From: Zygaena filipendulae
Taxonomy: Eukaryota; Arthropoda; Insecta; Lepidoptera; Zygaenidae
Length of the DNA: 64,000 nucleotides
NCBI GenBank assembly: GCA_907165275.2
Contig: OU015673.1
Span: 7,591,001-7,655,000, forward strand
Direction: 5' to 3'
The position numbers and the translations under genes were made by a program. The notes under the pieces are model-generated. The model was not told the DNA's origin. It searched no databases and saw only the letters and a program-made list of their open reading frames with translations. This document shows, piece after piece, positions 30,836-40,708 of the stretch (positions within the stretch are counted from its first letter, which is position 1; each line of letters starts with the position of its first letter).

Positions 30836-31060
30836 CAGTGACACTATACAAATGAACTGATTCAAGTACTTTCCCACAAGTAAAGACGGCTGACTTGTAC
30901 ACGTGTACACGTGTTGTGCGTGTGTGCGTATCGGGAGGTTGACACCGAGCTGACAGTAGCTGTCAGCTGTAAATTATTGTCACATGTAGATTATATATAT
31001 AATTTTCCTCGGTCTTTACCAAGATAATTTTCGCGGGGTATGAGGAGGCATGAAATTAGT
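30836..31060 (+). repeat. Unclassified repeat, copy 2
   Basis: Inverse partner of 27090-27242. It contains the palindromic stretch GTACACGTGTACACGTG and AGCTGACAGTAGCTGTCAGCT, both strongly self-complementary. Confidence 0.65.
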
Positions 31061-31261
31061 GGGAGGCGGTGAATGTCGCTTTTAGTCTATTCTTTGCTTA
31101 TGTTTGCCGCGGAGCAGCCATGCTGTGTCATTAGCCAAGATTCAAAGATACTAGTACTCATGTGGTCCTAATTGGGAAATTACCACCTCCTTTTGTAGTA
31201 AATATATGCTGCGGAGAAGGCGCTCTATGTCGCGAGACTACCAGGCAGCCAGCATGCACAA

Positions 31262-31500
31262 GTAAGAAAGAAAGAAAGAAAGAAAATGCATTTATTTGGA
31301 CACAGAGACAACACAATTACAATTATTTTATACAAAAAAGGATTAAACAAAAAAAAATTATATATATGACAATATTATAAGAACAAAATATGTCAGCTAG
31401 AAGTGTTTGCGTGGTGCGTCCCCATGACGGAACGGTCACTGCCTCAGCATGTTGCTATGAGTGCGGGCGCCGGGCACTCCTAGCGCTGATTTTCAGTCAG
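31262..31500 (-). mobile_element. Probable non-LTR 3-prime end with GAAA tail
   Basis: On the plus strand AAGAAAGAAAGAAAGAAAAT precedes GCATTTATTTGGACACAG, so AAATAAATGC then TTTC repeats form the minus-strand 3-prime end. A GC-richer body follows to about 31500. Confidence 0.5.
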
Positions 31501-31557
31501 GACCGGAGATTCACAAATATAAGATTATACATTGTGTCACAGTCTACACGCACTTTT

Positions 31558-31893
31558 TTTTTTATTTGACTAATTATTTTTTTTAATCCGTCTTGTAAGT
31601 AGATTAATAAAAAATATTGGACACGTATTTTTTTTTTTACGTAATCAAAAAATAACAGCGATACATTGAGTTGAAATTTCGGGTGACGTCACTAACTAGT
31701 GCAGTTTGTATGGCGGCTTGTAGCGGTAAGTGACGTCACGAGCCCCACCCTAAACTTTAATGCGCTTTATCGCTGTGTATTTATTTTCATGTATTTGAAA
31801 AATAAAAAAATACGTGTCTAATCATTTTTAATTTTCTAACTGACGGACCAATTAGAATTTTGATTTACAAAAGTCTTCAACATCCCTATTGTG
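31558..31893 (+). mobile_element. CRE-MITE copy 7
   Basis: TTGACTAATTATTTTTTTTA on the left, ending CAACATCCCTATTGTG. TGACGTCA is intact twice (near 31684 and 31731). Confidence 0.83.
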
Positions 31894-32691
31894 CAACTCA
31901 CCTGGAATTGCTAACTTATCGTTTATACAACGTGGAGAAGCGGCACTGTGTCAACTACCAGGCGTCCAGCATTCAGAGGTGATAGCCGATGTGTGTGGTC
32001 CGCTTGTGACAGTACCACCTCCTCGCAAACAGTTCCTATGTGCATACAGCGTATGCAACAGGAGTTTACTCCTATTTGGGGACTTTTTGTTTGAGTGGTC
32101 TATTTATGTTTAGCTTCTCATTATTCATCAGGTACATAGGTATATGTGTCAGTAGGTACATTTAATAGAATGTACCTAACTGTACCCCATATTATTGTAA
32201 CATCGCACCTATCACGCCCACAGGATGTCATTAAATTTACATAATACAATAACTTACGATTATTATGACTTAAGCCATATGAGCACATAACAAATGGTCC
32301 ATTATAAACTTCGAACACGCTGTACAGTACGTGTTTATTGTTGGTTAGCTTTTACCCGCGGCTCTGCTTGATTGTTTTTTATCGTATCATAGCACCCGAT
32401 AAGGTCAAATAAATTAATTTTTTCGAAAAAATCGATGGATATAGGTAATTATAATACCTATATAAAGAAAATATTAATTTGCGTTAAAACAAGAAGTGTG
32501 AAAAACTTTTGAAGGTTTTTAAATATATTTTTTTTATAAAATATTTATTTAGTCATTGAAACTAAATATCATATAAAAAAATAATACTAAACGACGTTAT
32601 TTTTTGGGTTTTATTTTATGAATTTTATTTTAGTCGTATGTAATAGGTAGGTAAGTTGTCACCTCAATCTCGATTAGCAGAAACATCCTTA
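31894..32691. other. No gene; one shared block
   Basis: 31920-32030 shares the GAGAAG...ACTACCAGGC...CCAGCAT order with 31215-31258, so both may be old copies of one repeat. The remainder shows nothing. Confidence 0.4.
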
Positions 32692-32895
32692 TTTACTAAT
32701 GTTATACGAGAAAGTTTGTATGATGTATGGATGGATGTTTGTTACTCTTTCACGCAAAAACTACTGGATGGATTTAAATGAAACTTTACAATAATATAGC
32801 TTATACATCAGCATAGCACATAGGGTACTTTTTATCCCGGAATTCCCGCGGGAACTCTGATATTAAACGCGGGTGAAACCGCGGGGCACAACAAG
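32692..32895 (+). mobile_element. Helitron variant B, decayed ends
   Basis: TACTAATGTTATACGAGAAAG at the left, TTACTCTTTCACGCAAAAAC, the palindrome GGAATTCCCGCGGGAAC, the hairpin ACGCGGGTGAAACCGCG and the end GCACAACAAG (CTAG changed to CAAG). Confidence 0.75.
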
Positions 32896-32929
32896 TAATA
32901 TTATAAAACTCTCCCATACAGACTATTTT

Positions 32930-33000
32930 TTAACCAAGTTCAAAAAGGAGATGGTTCTCAATTCGGTTGCATTTTTTTATGTTTGACACCTCACTAGGTC
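32930..33000 (+). repeat. GACTTCCAAAAAGGAGGAGGTT-type repeat
   Basis: AACCAAGTTCAAAAAGGAGA and TGGTTCTCAATTCGGTTGC, then a T-run and ATGTTTGACACCTCA. Same family as 18489. Confidence 0.5.
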
Positions 33001-33214
33001 GTTTACAGAATTGGAAAATTCTTATTTGTTGGAAAGGGGATGTTTTCAAAATCGGTTTCCATCGATTCCCGATTTCCTTTTGAATAATATAGGCACACCT
33101 GTCCTATAGCCCTGCGGTTTGGGTATTTTTTAAACATTTTCTACTTGAAGGCAGCTAGTTATAGGCAATTGGACAGGCCAGGACCTACCACCGTATATTT
33201 TCGAGGAAATCCCA

Positions 33215-33466
33215 AATCTTCACAATGCGAACGTCGGTGTGTTTGTTTGTTAGTTTGTTACGCATTCATGCATTTACGGCTCAACCAATCATCATGAAAT
33301 TTTGCATATGTTATGTATGTATCTACACGTTGTCAGGGACAAAAGAGAAGAGAAACACAGAAAAAAAAACTTCTCGACCTATAAAGTCGTAATTTGGCAG
33401 ATAGAACGGATTTTACGGAGTGGAAAGTCACAAACTAACGCGGGTGAAACCACAGGGCATAGCTAG
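33215..33466 (+). mobile_element. Helitron variant B with diverged middle
   Basis: It has GTGTTTGTTTGTTAGTTTG, CATCATGAAATTTTGCATA, then unrelated sequence, then AACGCGGGTGAAACCACAGG and GCATAGCTAG|T. The usual GGAATTCC palindrome is not preserved. Confidence 0.7.
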
Positions 33467-33774
33467 TATAGTACCTACATATATAGTAGTAGTAGTATAT
33501 AGAAACGCGGTGTCGATGTGTAAATACGCTATATCAAGCGACGATGAGTCAATAATAAAATATCAATAAATAACTGAAAACCAGTTATATAATACGAGTT
33601 TAACCATATTGATAATAAATGATAAATTTGAATGCAAATGAAAACTCAAATAACCAATTTATTTCGAATTACATAGGTAGCAGTTTGATGCTGGTTCGTT
33701 TGTTTGCTTTCTATTTTTTAATTACACGAAATATTTCTTTTTGACATGAAAAAACCGACTATACTTTTACGGAC

Positions 33775-33910
33775 ATTATAAAAGAAATCAAAGTTCCTGT
33801 CTGTAATATCGAGATAAAAAATCATGAGGAAGGTTTATATTTATATTTTATCCTGGCATTCCCGCGGGAACGCCGAAATCACCGCGGATGAAACCGCGGG
33901 GGACAGCTAG
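33775..33910 (+). mobile_element. Helitron variant H, shortened
   Basis: ATCATGAGGAAGGTTTATAT, TTCCCGCGGGAACGCCG, ACCGCGGATGAAACCGCGG, ending GGGACAGCTAG|T. The 5-prime half is short. Confidence 0.75.
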
Positions 33911-34235
33911 TTTCTTAACTTCAGTTTCAATTAGACATTAGATCGCAAGATTACATTAATGAAGGGGCAAATGGCCGATAGTACGTCGATGCCACAGGCA
34001 TAATGAATGTATCATTCATAATTTAACAGATGTTTCTGTGTACGGTTTAATATTCCAACGTTTATGTACGACACGCATTTGTTAGTTGGCGTTAGAAGGG
34101 TTATTCTCCATTTCAATGAGTAAATTTTTGAATTTTATTTACCGTTATTAGATTATTAAAACCAAGATAGACATATAGAAAGATGGATGAAAAACCTCCG
34201 TATTCTTATTTTTGCTAAGTTTAAAAAATTTCGGC
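33911..34235. other. No recognised feature
   Basis: Nothing recognised. Confidence 0.4.
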
Positions 34236-34556
34236 CAATGGGCATGCTAATTAAATTTTAATTTTTAGTCCGATCGCAGATCAATAAAAAATATTGGACA
34301 CGTATTTTTTCTTTTTTTACGTAATCAAAGTATAACGGCGCCAAATTGAGTTGAAATTCCGTGTGACGTCACACCTATGGGTACACTTTATAATTTATAT
34401 CTACTTAGTTATGACGTCGCGATCTCCCACTTCTAAACTTAAATGCGTTTTATCTAAGTATTTTTTTTTTAATAATTCGAAGAAGCAAAAAATATGTGTC
34501 TATTATTTTTTTACTATCCAACTCACAGACTAAATAGAATTTGGATTTTATACCGT
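34236..34556 (+). mobile_element. CRE-MITE copy 8
   Basis: It starts CAATGGGCATGCTAATT, with TTTTTAGTCCGATC. The first site is intact (TGACGTCA near 34365); the second is changed to TGACGTCG. The right end is truncated and joins a Helitron. Confidence 0.78.
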
Positions 34557-34723
34557 GGATGGATGTTTATTACTATATCACACCGGAATAGCTGAACGGA
34601 AGTGGATGGAGTTTGGCACAGAGATAGTTTATAGTCTGGAATGGGACACAGGGTACCTACTTTTATCCCGGGATTTTCTCGGGAACTTCGAAATTACCGA
34701 GGGTGAAATCGCAGCCACAGCAA
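34557..34723 (+). mobile_element. Helitron 3-prime half
   Basis: It has GGATGGATGTTTATTACT, AGTTTGGCACAGAGATAG, TATCCCGGGATTTTCTCGGG and GAGGGTGAAATCGCAGCCAC; the end has decayed to CAGCAAG. Confidence 0.65.
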
Positions 34724-35019
34724 GAAATAAATAATTTGATACTTCTACGCGTCTCTGGTAAAAAGGGTCTTGATCACAGCGCAAAGAAATTAAATAGAGA
34801 GGACATGTAGGCCGAAGCAGGCGCGCTACGGTTGCAAAGGATGTCAGAGCAAATGCTCTAACTTTCCCAAAACTTCTTTTACTGCCATCCCAAGTAGGGG
34901 AAGGTGGGGGGACACCGGATAGTTAAGATAAAGACACATTATATATTTAGCGCAATCAAACTTAATTTTTAGAAAATCGCCAACAGAGTATAGTACGTTC
35001 GTAGTTATCCAACAATAGT
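34724..35019. other. No recognised feature
   Basis: Contains AGTAGGGGAAGGTGGGGGGA, a G-rich stretch. No gene recognised. Confidence 0.4.
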
Positions 35020-35150
35020 ACATTGTTATCCTAGGGGTGAAAGTAACTTATTTAGTCCCGAGACGGGGTTTGGTGCCCGAGCGTAGCGAGGGCGCCACTA
35101 GATCGAGGGACTAAATAAGTCTTTCTCCCGAGGATAACACTGTGCTTTTC
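35020..35150. repeat. Inverted repeat with GTAGCGAGGGCGCC centre
   Basis: CATTGTTATCCTAGGGGTGA and ACTTATTTAGTCCC on the left pair with GGGACTAAATAAGT and CTCCCGAGGATAACACTG on the right. The GC-rich centre (GAGCGTAGCGAGGGCGCC) stands out from its AT-rich surroundings. It may be a small fold-back element. Confidence 0.65.
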
Positions 35151-35568
35151 ATTACGAATGCAAGGAAAGTCAAAATAAAAACAGGAATTAGCCAAAGAAA
35201 AAGTGAGTGAATTTTATTTTAATTAATACCTACTTAAACTTTACTTTATTTCAATTTTACATCGCGCTGGCTGTATAGAAAGTTGGAACATGGTTCAATA
35301 GAAATGTGAAAATAGACCTAGTTTTTTTTTAATAATTTGACAGTTGTCAGTTGAAAGCGATTCTTCCTAGGGCTGAAAAGGGTTACTTTCAACACGCTTC
35401 TCAGGCAACTTCTGACCTACTTTCCGAGTATGAGTAATGAAAAAGGTTTTTCAGTCGGCGACTAAATGTTTCATCATTGTTTTGATGATGTTGTTGATAG
35501 GATGGACGGACGAACACTCTCAACTCAGCGTACAATATCCGATACCCAAATCGGGTAGGTGCCAAATT
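35151..35568. other. No recognised feature
   Basis: Nothing recognised. Confidence 0.4.
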
Positions 35569-35901
35569 AATAGGCTAGTTTCCTAAATTTTCTTTTTTAG
35601 TCCGTTTTGTAGATTATTAAAAAATATTGGACACGTATTTTTTTTTTTTTATGTAACCAAAAAATAACGGAGATATATCAAGTCGAAATTTCACATGACG
35701 TCACGCCTCGCTACCGTTTGTTCGCACGTTATAGCGAGCTGTGACATCACGAGTCCCCCACCCTAAACTTTAATGCGCTTTATCTATGCATATTTCCATT
35801 ATTTTAAAAAAGCAAAAAATACGTGTCTTTTATTTTATTATTATCTAACTGACGGACTAAATAGAATTTTGATTTTTTTACCCAGGAAACTAGCCTATTT
35901 C
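35569..35901 (+). mobile_element. CRE-MITE copy 9, complete
   Basis: The terminal inverted repeats are clear: ATAGGCTAGTTTCCT at the left and AGGAAACTAGCCTAT at the right, with TA beyond each GG/CC, as expected if the target is TA. The first TGACGTCA is intact; the second is TGACATCA. Confidence 0.85.
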
Positions 35902-36080
35902 ACTCAAAGCTATATCGAACAAAGTTCTCGTTAATTTTGGTTGTTGCAGAATGACCCAGCGTCTACATCACCGGTGGCTCCAAACGATGCATAACTAATC
36001 GCGTATTGTCTCTCTGCGCTAACCGCGCATTAAAATGTGGTTTAATGGCTCTTAAACGTAGGTACCTGCTATATATTATA

Positions 36081-36524
36081 CTAGCTGATCCCCGCGGTGT
36101 CACCCGCGGTAATTTCGGAGTACCCGCAGGAGTTCCGGAATAAAAGTGAGTGCCCTATGTCACTCAGGATCACTGTAGCTGTCTTTGAGTGAAAGAATTT
36201 TCAAAATTGCTTCAGTAATAATAATAATAATAATAATAATCCACATCACAACACACAGATCTACTTGATCCCACACTAAGCTATTATTAGCTTGTGTCGT
36301 GGAAACCAAGCAAACGTGGTATATACTACACATATTATTACATATATATTATACTATAGATACATATATACACACCCAGACTGGAAAATGGAACCCTGTG
36401 TTCATCACACAAAGTCCACCCCCACCGGGAATCGAACCCGGAACCTCTTGATTAGCGGGCAGGCATGGTGACCATTGCGCCAATCGGGTCGTCAAAGATA
36501 TCGTCGTTCAGTAGATCCAGAGAT
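36081..36524 (-). mobile_element. Helitron variant G split by a SINE
   Basis: The left part (36081-36217) runs from CTAGCTGATCCCCGCGG to TTCAAAATTGCTTCAGTA. The right remnant (36507-36524) continues TTCAGTAGATCCAGAGAT. The SINE between them duplicated TTCAGTA. Confidence 0.82.
36218..36506 (-). mobile_element. tRNA-derived SINE, full length with 7-bp target duplication
   Basis: The target duplication TTCAGTA is at 36211-36217 and 36507-36513. Read on the minus strand, the head has a tRNA-like A box (TGGCGCAATGG) and B box (GGTTCGATTCC). Then come GATGAACACAGGGTTCC, a TA-rich middle, GTGTGTTGTGATGTGG and an ATT-repeat tail. RNA polymerase III promoter boxes are intact. It resembles lepidopteran Metulj-type SINEs from memory. 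Confidence 0.88.
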
Positions 36525-36735
36525 AGCTGTTCCCCCGTGGTTTTGCTACCGGTAAATTCGGAGTTTCCGCGGGAATTCCGGAATAAAAAGTACCCTATGA
36601 CACTCAGGATCATTGTAGCTTCCTATAAGTGAAAGAATTTTCAAAATCGGTGCAGTAGATCCAGAGATTACCCCCTACAACGTCACAAACTCACAAACTC
36701 ACAAACCCACAAACTCACAAACTTTTGCTTATATT
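36525..36735 (-). mobile_element. Helitron variant G
   Basis: The left edge is TAGCTGTTCCCCCGTGG. Then TTTCCGCGGGAATTCCGG, AGTAGATCCAGAGATTACC and four ACAAACTCAC-type repeats complete it. It sits directly against the preceding Helitron in the same orientation. Confidence 0.75.
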
Positions 36736-37686
36736 TAACTTTAAGTCATGTTTGATACAAAACATAATACAACCTGCAAGCGTCCCTTCATTTAAATAGT
36801 TTCGTAACTATGTAGTAATTTGAGGTTGAGTAAAGGTCTCGCATTTCCTACTTTATGTTTATTTCCCTTAATTATTCACTTGAATATGTTTCCTACATTT
36901 ACGTGTACTTATATACTTACTGACAGGTTGTAGTTTTTAATTAGGAATATATTGAAGCCCTTAATAGTTTAATTTTTTATGATTAGATAAGACTTATTTA
37001 TTTCACTTTTAGAAAAAAATAACATAAAATATAAGTAAAGGTGATCGTTAGATATATAATAAAATAAGTACACAATAAAAAGTGTAATACTAGTTACGTA
37101 CTATAGTTAGTTCTATATTACCAACTAGCTAAAAATAAAATAAATAATTTTGCAATTAAATAAAATTTAATGCTTTATTTAGGTTAGGTTAAGTTTAGTT
37201 TTAGTTTATTAACATTTAGAAGTTACTTTTTATTTATTTGTTTAGACATTAATTAAAAAACATTGATTTGTAGAGTTAATTGTAATGTCACTGATAAAAA
37301 TATAGATAGCAAAATATCACTGATGAATCACTTAGAAAACCTCAAATAAAAACATGCGTTTACGGGGTGAATGACCTATAATTCACCGCGCGCAGAATTA
37401 TAAAATTCCAAGTGTGGTGGAAACAATTTTTCGTCTATCGGCGCGGCCGCACACATCCGTTAGTTTTTGCTTCAATTTCGAACTCAATTTTTATTGAAAC
37501 TACATTAAGTACCTTACGTCTCTATGTTTTCAATACATTTGACCTTTGGTTACAAGTTTTAGTAGCCGAAAGTTTACACGGTGTATAGAGATAAGATTTC
37601 CGACTTGGATAGTATTTTTCAAGCGCTGACAAAAACACTAGCTAGTTACATTAGGATATTAGGTATTATCATATGTTTTTACGTAG
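36736..37686. other. No recognised feature; left flank of the LTR element
   Basis: AT-rich, no repeat identified. The last four bases before the element are GTAG. Confidence 0.45.
37683..37686 (+). repeat. Target site duplication, left (GTAG)
   Basis: GTAG lies directly before the left LTR and again at 48247-48250 after the right LTR. A 4-bp duplication fits a Ty3/gypsy integrase. Confidence 0.85.
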
Positions 37687-39630
37687 TGTAACTTTCACCC
37701 TCCTTCATCAATTTATGAACAACATCAAAGATGTTGAACATTTTATTTTGGCCAATTTCGTCTAATAGTTAGACCCAGTTTTACGTTGTGTTTTAAAAGA
37801 CTCCAGTTCTTTTAGGTTGAGATTCGATTCCGTCACCATCCTATCCGCATTATTATAATGGGTCGAGGTTGGACTTAGGTATTAATTGAATAAAACAACC
37901 ATCAATTAATTTGACATTTTATTTTAATATTTGTGCATAATATTTCTGTAAGAAATATTTATATTTAGTACACCCAACTGCGTTTGAGTTGGGTGACATT
38001 CGTTCTTTATATGAACTCGCTCTACACGAACGGTTCTATTTTTGAGTGCGAGACTACACTGTACATTTATTTAACGTCTGTGCGTTAATAGTGTTGTTAG
38101 CCCGGAAGCAGAGAGACTCCAAAGACGGTAGCCTTATTACAGTGGTACACATAATCACTAACTTACGTCTATCGACGTTAGTAGTGTTCGGATTCTGAGA
38201 TAGGAATATGATGCTCATAGAACACCTCCCATACGATGTTTATTATAATCAACTTGATATCCCAATAGGAATATTTACAATGGCTCTCACTACATAACAA
38301 GTTTATTATATAGCGAGAGGTGGAATAGCCCCGTCCTGCGCTACCCACGGTGATGGTCATCCGCCTGCTCATAAGCAGTTACCACCCCCCCCCACCTGTG
38401 TTGCACAAGGTAGAGAGTTCTCCAAATATGCATAACCGACATCCGTTAGAGGATGAATCAGCTATATGAGACTGTACGTCCCGTATCAGCAGCAATCGTT
38501 GGAGGTCATAATTCGGCGATGCCGAGACCCCTGGGTACGTGTCAGCCCGAAGACCGAGGCCGTAATGCGGATAGTACCGCGACCTCAACACCATCCCAAT
38601 AATTCAAATATAAGTGTATGAGACCAGTCTCGCCGGACATCATAACTTCAGTCGGTCAATTTGTGTTATAGTAGCTACACGTAGCTAAGGCCGAAGCCCA
38701 ATTGATTGGATCACAACTCGTCCTCGTACAACACCCACTCAGCACTCGTTTATTTTGATAAACAAGTCGTGTTGAAAAACACAACTGTTTACCGAGATCA
38801 AGCGTTAACGACTAGGTCGTCCACAGCCGATCCCATAATCTCTGCACAACGTAACAAAGTCACAAAGCGCATTGACTATAATTAATGTTTGTAATAAAAA
38901 GAAAGTAATGTTATCCTGAAAGAAGAGCGTTCAACACTCCCTTGGTGTAGGAAGCGATCCCGCGTCTCCAGTCAGCCGCATAGTCGATGATAGTTTTTGA
39001 ATAACACGGAAGGCGTAGTTATTCAATAGACAAGATACAATACGTGCACAACGAAACCCGTCACGGCGAAGACAACTCAAGGCGCGGATTTTTACCTCTC
39101 CACGTTATCTTACGCTCGCGACGCGCGACGTCTAACCGCTCAGGATTAGAGTTCATCGTCGTTGTAAATTCCAATAAATTGAAAATACACGTATGCATCG
39201 AGCCGATAAGATGTGATGAATTATAATTTAATAACAATAAAATTACAATCCATACACACCGAAAGCCTTCCTCATAATAATATTTGTCTTCGCACAAGAT
39301 ATCCTAACGGACGTCGAGCGCGTTGACAAGGCTTTCGTACAGAGCGACAAGTCACTAAGTACGTAAGCTCGTTCGAACTCCCAACTACATCATCTTTATT
39401 GTGAAAGTGGTCGTCGGCATTCTCATCTAAGACCTTCACGTGAGACTCCAATATAATTATTTAGATTTGTATAATAATACAATATCTGTATACGAGCTAC
39501 CACAAAACTAAACTCGTTTGTCAACACTCTATGTTAACTTAATATTTAGATAAGCATAATAATGCAAATCTTTATTCGAGCCACCACCAAACTCGTTTAA
39601 CAACATTTAATGTTGTATACGCGACGCGCT

Positions 39631-39647
39631 CTACGCGCGACGCGTAG
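39631..39647. repeat. CpG-rich palindrome in LTR
   Basis: CTACGCGCGACGCGTAG: seven-base arms around CGA, inside a GC-rich block about 430 bp from the LTR start in transcription direction. Same at 47802-47818 in the 5-prime LTR. It may belong to the promoter region; this is inference. Confidence 0.6.
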
Positions 39648-39984
39648 CCTCTCGACTCGCTCGTCCGCCCGCCGCGCGATGCCACTTCACGTCTCAGCCG
39701 CCCGCGTGGATACTGGCGGTGCGTTCACGTCTCGTTTGAGAGGGGTATGCGGGGGGTTGGGGGGTACAAGTCGATATCACCGTTACATCTGAAACCAAGC
39801 ACACGGTTAATATATCTTATTATAAACATTTTATTTCATATGAATAATTACTTTATTCATTTTAGTTTATGAATTATACATCAATAATCATATAAACTTT
39901 AGATTTCGAGTTTATCAACTCGCAATACTTTAAATATATTTCAACTTAAGTTTTATAGTGTATTATACTATAATACATTATACA

Positions 39985-40013
39985 TATAGTGTATTATATT
40001 ATAATACACTATA
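39985..40013. repeat. Perfect 14-bp-arm AT palindrome in LTR
   Basis: TATAGTGTATTATA, one T, TATAATACACTATA. It lies 60-90 bp from the LTR start in transcription direction, with a diverged half copy beside it (39957-39980). Duplicate at 48156-48184. Confidence 0.85.
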
Positions 40014-40075
40014 CATATATCTTTAAAATGCTTTTTCGAATATAAATAAATTTTTAAGCCTCATAGGGCGTCACA

Positions 40076-40088
40076 ATCCCCCCCCAAA
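40076..40088 (-). promoter_or_regulatory. Polypurine tract
   Basis: On the minus strand TTTGGGGGGGGAT lies directly before the 3-prime LTR. A G8 purine tract at this position is the expected plus-strand DNA primer site in reverse transcription. It is short, and its interruption by T before the LTR is slightly atypical. Confidence 0.75.
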
Positions 40089-40708
40089 GTTTTATGAAAC
40101 ACTGAGTAATAAAACTTTCTAAGTTATTTTCGCCTCTTTAATTATACCATAAATTTATTATTTTTTTTGGGAAGCAGCCGCCCCAACACCCCTCCAACCA
40201 CATTCAATCGTTCACCAATAAAGTGATGTGGAATGGCGATGTGTTTGTTATGGTATTAATTAGTTTTGCTAGATCTCATATAGTTATGCTTTATCGCATA
40301 ATAGGCGATTAAAGTATGTTGTTATATCAAGACATCTTTTGGTTTTTGAACCAATATATATTGTTTAACTGATTGAATGTGATTGAGCCACTTCTCCCTG
40401 ACCCAATTTTTTCTATGTCTTTATTCACTTAAAATAATTATCACAATTATTTATGTACATTCGAATCAACAATATTTACAATCTTAAGATACAATCTTAA
40501 TGATTAGCTCCTTCTTACAGTATTGTTAACAATCATATCAAGGTACAATCTTAGTAATATTTATTACATCGAATCAACAATGTTTACAATCATAAGATAC
40601 AATCTTAATGATTATCATTTCGAATCAACAACATTATTTACATATTAACAACCATCTTAAACATTAAAAATGTTTACATTATTATCGGACCTTCGGGGTA
40701 GTCCTTTA
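40089..40708 (-). other. Element 3-prime untranslated region
   Basis: 620 bp between the pol stop and the polypurine tract, with several GATACAATCTTAATGATTA-type imperfect repeats (40480-40620). There is no third frame, so no envelope-like protein. Confidence 0.8.

Larger units (their letters stand above)
37687..40075 (-). repeat. 3-prime LTR (2,389 bp)
   Basis: It starts TGTAACTTTCACCC and ends GGGCGTCACA on the plus strand (on the minus strand TGTGACGCC...GTTACA, so TG...CA ends). It is offset from the other LTR by exactly 8,171 bp along its whole length, so there are no indels. It includes a C9 run (38386-38394), a CpG-rich block (39615-39790) and a TATA-rich palindrome (39985-40013). Small frames inside are duplicated exactly in the other LTR and show no domain; I do not call them genes. 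AATAAA (minus) at 37918-37923 could be a poly(A) signal. Confidence 0.95.

Noticed and set aside
36420..36490. Functional tRNA gene suggested by A and B boxes
   Set aside because: No cloverleaf acceptor stem pairing and it continues into a SINE body with an ATT tail and target duplication.
38379..38594. Small frames in the LTR, duplicated exactly at 46550-46765
   Set aside because: Duplication reflects LTR identity, not selection; no domain.
40089..40708. Possible env gene after pol
   Set aside because: Only 620 bp with stops in all frames; no third gene.
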